Positions 61,157 through 64,000 of a stretch of DNA of 64,000 nucleotides are shown here, one piece after another. The notes below the pieces were generated by a model. That model did not search any database and was not told the DNA's origin. It saw only the letters and a program-made list of their open reading frames with translations. A program made the translations under genes and the position numbers. The stretch is from G963668185 sp963668185 (GTDB lineage Bacteria > Chloroflexota > Dehalococcoidia > Lucifugimonadales > G963668185). The stretch is from the NCBI GenBank assembly GCA_963668185.1, contig OY764162.1, forward strand, positions 682,001-746,000. The letters run 5' to 3'. Position 1 is the first letter of the stretch. Every line of letters begins with the position of its first letter.

Positions 61157-62065
61157 CTAGTTCGCGGCTCCGGCTGTGTCCGCCAGATCGGCTAGCTGTT
61201 GGAGCAGGCCCTCGTACTTCGAGAGGCCTCCGCTGCCGTAGCCAGTCTTGTGCAGGACTATTCCGTCGGGCTTCAAGGCGACCGTGGACGACTGTTGCTT
61301 GATGTTGAAGTCCGCAACCATCCTGCCGCCGGGGTATCCCATCGGGAAGGTCAGTCCATGCTCCTGACCGTATGCCACGATCTCCGAATCGGAGGCCGTA
61401 GTGTCTATGCTCAGCGCGTAAAGGTCCACCTTGTCCGAGTACTGCGGATAGATCTCGCTTAGCCCCTGCAACTCAGAGGAGCACGTAGGTCACCAGGTTG
61501 TGAAGAAGTAGTAGAAGACCGGCCTGCCGGTGGCAAGCTGGTCCTGTTGCGTGATCTCCTTGTGCTCCAGATCCAGGATGTAGTAGTCGGGCGGCATCTC
61601 GCCTACGCCGGTCCCGATCTTCACGGAAGCCGGCTCGACGGTTGAGTCTTCGGTCACGTCTTCCTGGGTGGTCACGGCCTCGCCGGCGTCTTCAGACGCG
61701 TCGTCCTGGGTGGTCACGGCCTCGCCGTCGTCTTCCTCGTCCATGTCGTCTTGTGAAGCCATGGCGTCATCGGCGTCGTCCACGTCGTGGCCTGAAGACA
61801 TAGAATCGCCGTCATCGTCGTCCGTGTCGTGGTCTGAGGCCATGGAGTCGCCATCGCTCTGCGAAGCCGTGGATCCGGAGCCTGAAGCTACGTCGTCCTG
61901 AGAGGCGGAGTCGCTGACCTCTAATGCCGACGGCTCCTGGGCTGACGTGGGTTCGGTAGGCTCGCTATCGCTGGAACCGCAAGCCACTGCGAACAGCGCG
62001 AGGGCTGCCGCGGCAAGCGCCAGGGCCGCTACTGAAGTGCGGAAGGTCTTCCGGATTCCGATCAA
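61157..62065 (-). CDS. Redoxin lipoprotein with in-frame TGA, probable selenoprotein
   Basis: From TTG 62065 (GAGGAG upstream) the frame encodes a lipoprotein signal (ALFAVACGSS), a long acidic, low-complexity stretch (about 30-150, with GEAVTTQ twice) and a thioredoxin-like domain. At codon 192 (61490-61492) the active site is YYFFTTW-TGA-PTCSSELQG, so the redox motif is W-U-P-T-C with TGA in place of the first cysteine. The same frame continues 110 codons with KVDLYALSIDTTASDSEIVA and STVALKPDGIVLHKTGYG, a normal redoxin fold, to TAG at 61157. A hairpin with loop AGUUG follows the TGA. It is divergent from a TlpA-like gene with an ordinary CxxC. 302 residues. Confidence 0.88.
61463..61479 (-). 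promoter_or_regulatory. Candidate bacterial SECIS hairpin
   Basis: On the minus strand CCUCUG pairs with CAGGGG around loop AGUUG, starting 16 nt after the TGA, with G in second place. The loop resembles AGUU of the NHL gene hairpin at 4209-4212. One pair is U-G. Folded by eye. Confidence 0.55.
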
Positions 62066-62126
62066 GTCTTTCTCCTCAGGCTGGGCCTCGGTTGCAGGAT
62101 ACAATACACGTACGGGGCAACCAATA

Positions 62127-62774
62127 GTGAACACGAACCGAAAGCTTGACAGGATTCGGCCCGCAGGCGAGCGATCTGGCGTCCACAGGCGTCGACGCCC
62201 CCGAAGAATGCGCTGGATAGCCCTCATTGCCGTTCTTGCCGTTATGGGCGTAGTGGTCGGGCTGCTGGCCTCGGCCATTGGCGACAAGGAACCGGTCACG
62301 GGCAGGAGCAGTGAAACCCGAGTTGGCAAGCCTGCCCCTGAAATCTCTCTCCAGACCTTCGACGGGAGCGAGTTCCTGCTGTCCGAGCATTTGGGCTCAC
62401 CGATCGTGCTCAACTTCTGGGCCTCGTGGTGCCTTCCCTGCCGGGACGAGGCCCCTGCGCTCAGGGAGTTGTGGCAGGAGTGGCATGGCGAAGGCCTGGT
62501 AGTGGTGGGAGTCAACAGCCAGGACGGTTTCGACGATGCCTCCGCGTTCATCAGGGAGTTCGACGTGCCGTACGTCAATGTGATGGACACGGACGGACAC
62601 GCTTCAATTGACTACGGCGTGGTCGGCCTGCCGGTTACGCTCTTCATCGGCAAGGACGGCGCCGTGGAACATAGGTACGTTGGCGCGTTGAGGTTCGACG
62701 TTGTCAGGCCCTGGATAGAAGACATGGTCGATGCGCCCGCCGTGGAATTCAGTTCGAAGCTCCTCGGACAATAG
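62127..62774 (+). CDS. TlpA/ResA-type thiol-disulfide oxidoreductase
   Basis: This 215-residue membrane-anchored thioredoxin has an arginine-rich start, a signal-anchor helix (WIALIAVLAVMGVVVGLLAS), and the redox motif WASWCLPCRDE with C102 and C105. The cis-proline loop is GVVGLPVTLFIGKDG. It would reduce disulfides outside the membrane, for example in cytochrome c maturation. GTG 62127 has only a weak ribosome site; ATG 62208 is possible. It is divergent from the seleno-redoxin, with 61 bp between starts, so regulation may be shared. Confidence 0.88.
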   Translation: MNTNRKLDRIRPAGERSGVHRRRRPRRMRWIALIAVLAVMGVVVGLLASAIGDKEPVTGRSSETRVGKPAPEISLQTFDGSEFLLSEHLGSPIVLNFWASWCLPCRDEAPALRELWQEWHGEGLVVVGVNSQDGFDDASAFIREFDVPYVNVMDTDGHASIDYGVVGLPVTLFIGKDGAVEHRYVGALRFDVVRPWIEDMVDAPAVEFSSKLLGQ

Positions 62775-62838
62775 GCTCACCGTTAGTTGGACTAGGGTAG
62801 AATTGTGAACCGGATAACAAAGTAGCCAGGAGAAGTTG

Positions 62839-64000
62839 ATGAGCAGTCCAGCGTTGCCCGAGTCTCAAATGCCGCTTATCCCCGACCGCATCCTTCTGGG
62901 ACCTGGGCCCAGCAATGCGAGTCCACGCGTGTTGCAGGCGATGATGGCGCCGATGATCGGCTATCTGGACCCGGACTTCGTACTGGTCATGGACGAGGTC
63001 TCGGAGCTGCTCAGGCGAGTGTTTCAGACGGAGAACGCGCAGACCTTTCCGCTCTCGGCCACCGGGACCGCGGGAATGGAAGCGGGCCTGGCCAACCTTC
63101 TCGAACCGGGCGACACGGTGGTCATGTGCGTTTACGGCTACTTCTGCGAGCGGATGGTCGATATGGCCGAACGAGTAGGCGCGAATCCAGTCCCGCTGAG
63201 GGCGGAATGGGGCAAGCCATTCCCCGAGGAGATGCTGGAGGAGGAGCTCAAGAAGCACAGCAACGTCAAGCTGGTTACGGCCATCCATGCGGAGACCTCG
63301 ACCGGCATACGCCAGCCGTTAGAAGGGCTGTCCGCCCTGGCGCACGAGCATGACGCCCTGTTCATGGTGGATGCCGTTACATCGTTGGGCGGCGTCGAAG
63401 TGGCCGTGGACCGCTGGAACATAGACTTCTGCTACTCAGCCAGCCAGAAGTGTCTCGGATGCCCTCCAGGGATGGCGCCGGTGACCGTCAGCCCCAGGGC
63501 CTTCGACGCGGTGAAGAACCGCAAGACCAAGCCGGTCAACTGGTACCTGGACCTGCAACTCCTCGCGAATTACTGGGGCGGGGACCGCGTCTATCATCAC
63601 ACGGCGCCGGTCAGCAACATAGTTGGCCTGAGGGAAGGGCTCCGCATGGTGCTCGAGGAAGGCCTGGAGGAAAGGTTCGCCTGGCACCGGCAAAACGCGG
63701 CGGCGCTGTGGGCCGGACTGGAGGCTCTGGGCATTGAGGTGGTGCCGCCCCTGGAGAACAGGCTGCCGCAGATCACTCCTATGTGGATCCCAGGAGGTGT
63801 GGACGAGGCCGAGCCGCGAAACGTACTCTTGCGGGAGTACGGGATCGAGATCGGACGCGGGCTGGGCGACTTCGCGGGCAAGGTGTGGCGTGTTGGCCTG
63901 ATGGGCGAATCGAGCAAGGCCGAGTACGTCCTCGCCCTTCTTTCGGCGCTTGAAGAGGCGCTCCCGCGAGAGGGATACGAGGTTGGCGTGGGTGTTGGAG
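62839..64000 (+). CDS. Alanine-glyoxylate/serine-type aminotransferase, class V (runs off the window)
   Basis: The first 387 codons of a class V PLP aminotransferase are present; the right edge cuts the end. Features are LLGPGPSNASPRVLQAMMAP, FPLSATGTAGMEAGLANLLE, IHAETSTGIRQPLEGL, VDAVTSLGGVEV and the PLP lysine K204 in SASQKCLGCPPG, as in alanine-glyoxylate and serine-glyoxylate aminotransferases. AGGAG precedes the ATG by 6 nt. With glcDEF this could remove glyoxylate made from glycolate. The frame is open to the window end. Confidence 0.92.
   Translation, partial: MSSPALPESQMPLIPDRILLGPGPSNASPRVLQAMMAPMIGYLDPDFVLVMDEVSELLRRVFQTENAQTFPLSATGTAGMEAGLANLLEPGDTVVMCVYGYFCERMVDMAERVGANPVPLRAEWGKPFPEEMLEEELKKHSNVKLVTAIHAETSTGIRQPLEGLSALAHEHDALFMVDAVTSLGGVEVAVDRWNIDFCYSASQKCLGCPPGMAPVTVSPRAFDAVKNRKTKPVNWYLDLQLLANYWGGDRVYHHTAPVSNIVGLREGLRMVLEEGLEERFAWHRQNAAALWAGLEALGIEVVPPLENRLPQITPMWIPGGVDEAEPRNVLLREYGIEIGRGLGDFAGKVWRVGLMGESSKAEYVLALLSALEEALPREGYEVGVGVG

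Noticed and set aside
1..64000. CRISPR array
   Set aside because: No regularly spaced identical repeats with variable spacers were found; the repeats present are dispersed single units.
1..64000. Recoding of TGA as a sense codon throughout
   Set aside because: Several well-defined genes, such as alaS, the phosphotriesterase-like gene and tauE, end normally at TGA.

Overview
The window is G+C-rich, gene-dense bacterial DNA with the standard genetic code (alaS, the phosphotriesterase-like gene and tauE all end in TGA). The gene set suggests a marine or host-associated Chloroflexota of the SAR202/Dehalococcoidia type: a luciferase-like flavin monooxygenase, glcDEF, a sulfopyruvate decarboxylase-like TPP enzyme, an XDH-family molybdoenzyme, PhyH, D-aminoacylase, M19 dipeptidase, DUF3500 and L-2-hydroxyglutarate oxidase. 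That placement is an inference from gene content. No rRNA, tRNA or CRISPR array was recognised.

Layout. 1-3.9 kb: flavin monooxygenase, MFS transporter and a three-gene TPP decarboxylase set. 4-8 kb: a selenocysteine-type thioredoxin/NHL protein, a DUF255 thioredoxin-like protein and the fluoride channel CrcB. 8-16.5 kb: a rearranged zeta-toxin-like gene, glcDEF, an SDR lacking the usual catalytic residues, a DUF2283 pair and aroC. 16.7-27 kb: XDH-family subunit with a structured leader, a Gld-like ABC exporter with DUF4340, DUF3500, MOSC, phosphotriesterase-like and RidA genes. 27-34.5 kb: a CPA1 antiporter fused to a selenocysteine-type rhodanese, Uma2, FAD oxidoreductase, D-aminoacylase, a Vms1-like release factor and a protease pair. 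34.5-50 kb: accessory and core genes mixed, including a methyltransferase-HNH fusion, rpiB, dipeptidase, alaS-ruvX-aroE, PhyH and a type ISP-like restriction-modification gene broken at an 11-G tract. 50-64 kb: aroKB fusion, tauE-tgt, thrC-moaD, Lon-N protein, three aminotransferases, lhgO, a sugar isomerase and a selenocysteine-type redoxin lipoprotein divergent from a TlpA-like thioredoxin.

The main discovery is three genes interrupted by an in-frame TGA exactly where the family has its catalytic cysteine: U-I-N-C in the thioredoxin/NHL protein (4181), W-U-P-T-C in the redoxin (61490) and Y-C-A-U-P in the rhodanese fused to the antiporter (27621). In each case conserved coding sequence continues in frame, and a hairpin with a G near the start of its apical loop lies 16-25 nt downstream, as expected of a bacterial SECIS. 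Read as ordinary stops, all three proteins lose their active sites. The window therefore appears to hold part of a thiol/selenol redox system whose Sec machinery (selA/B/C/D) lies elsewhere.

Four families of short dispersed repeats and one MITE-like element are scattered between genes and sometimes supply start or stop regions.
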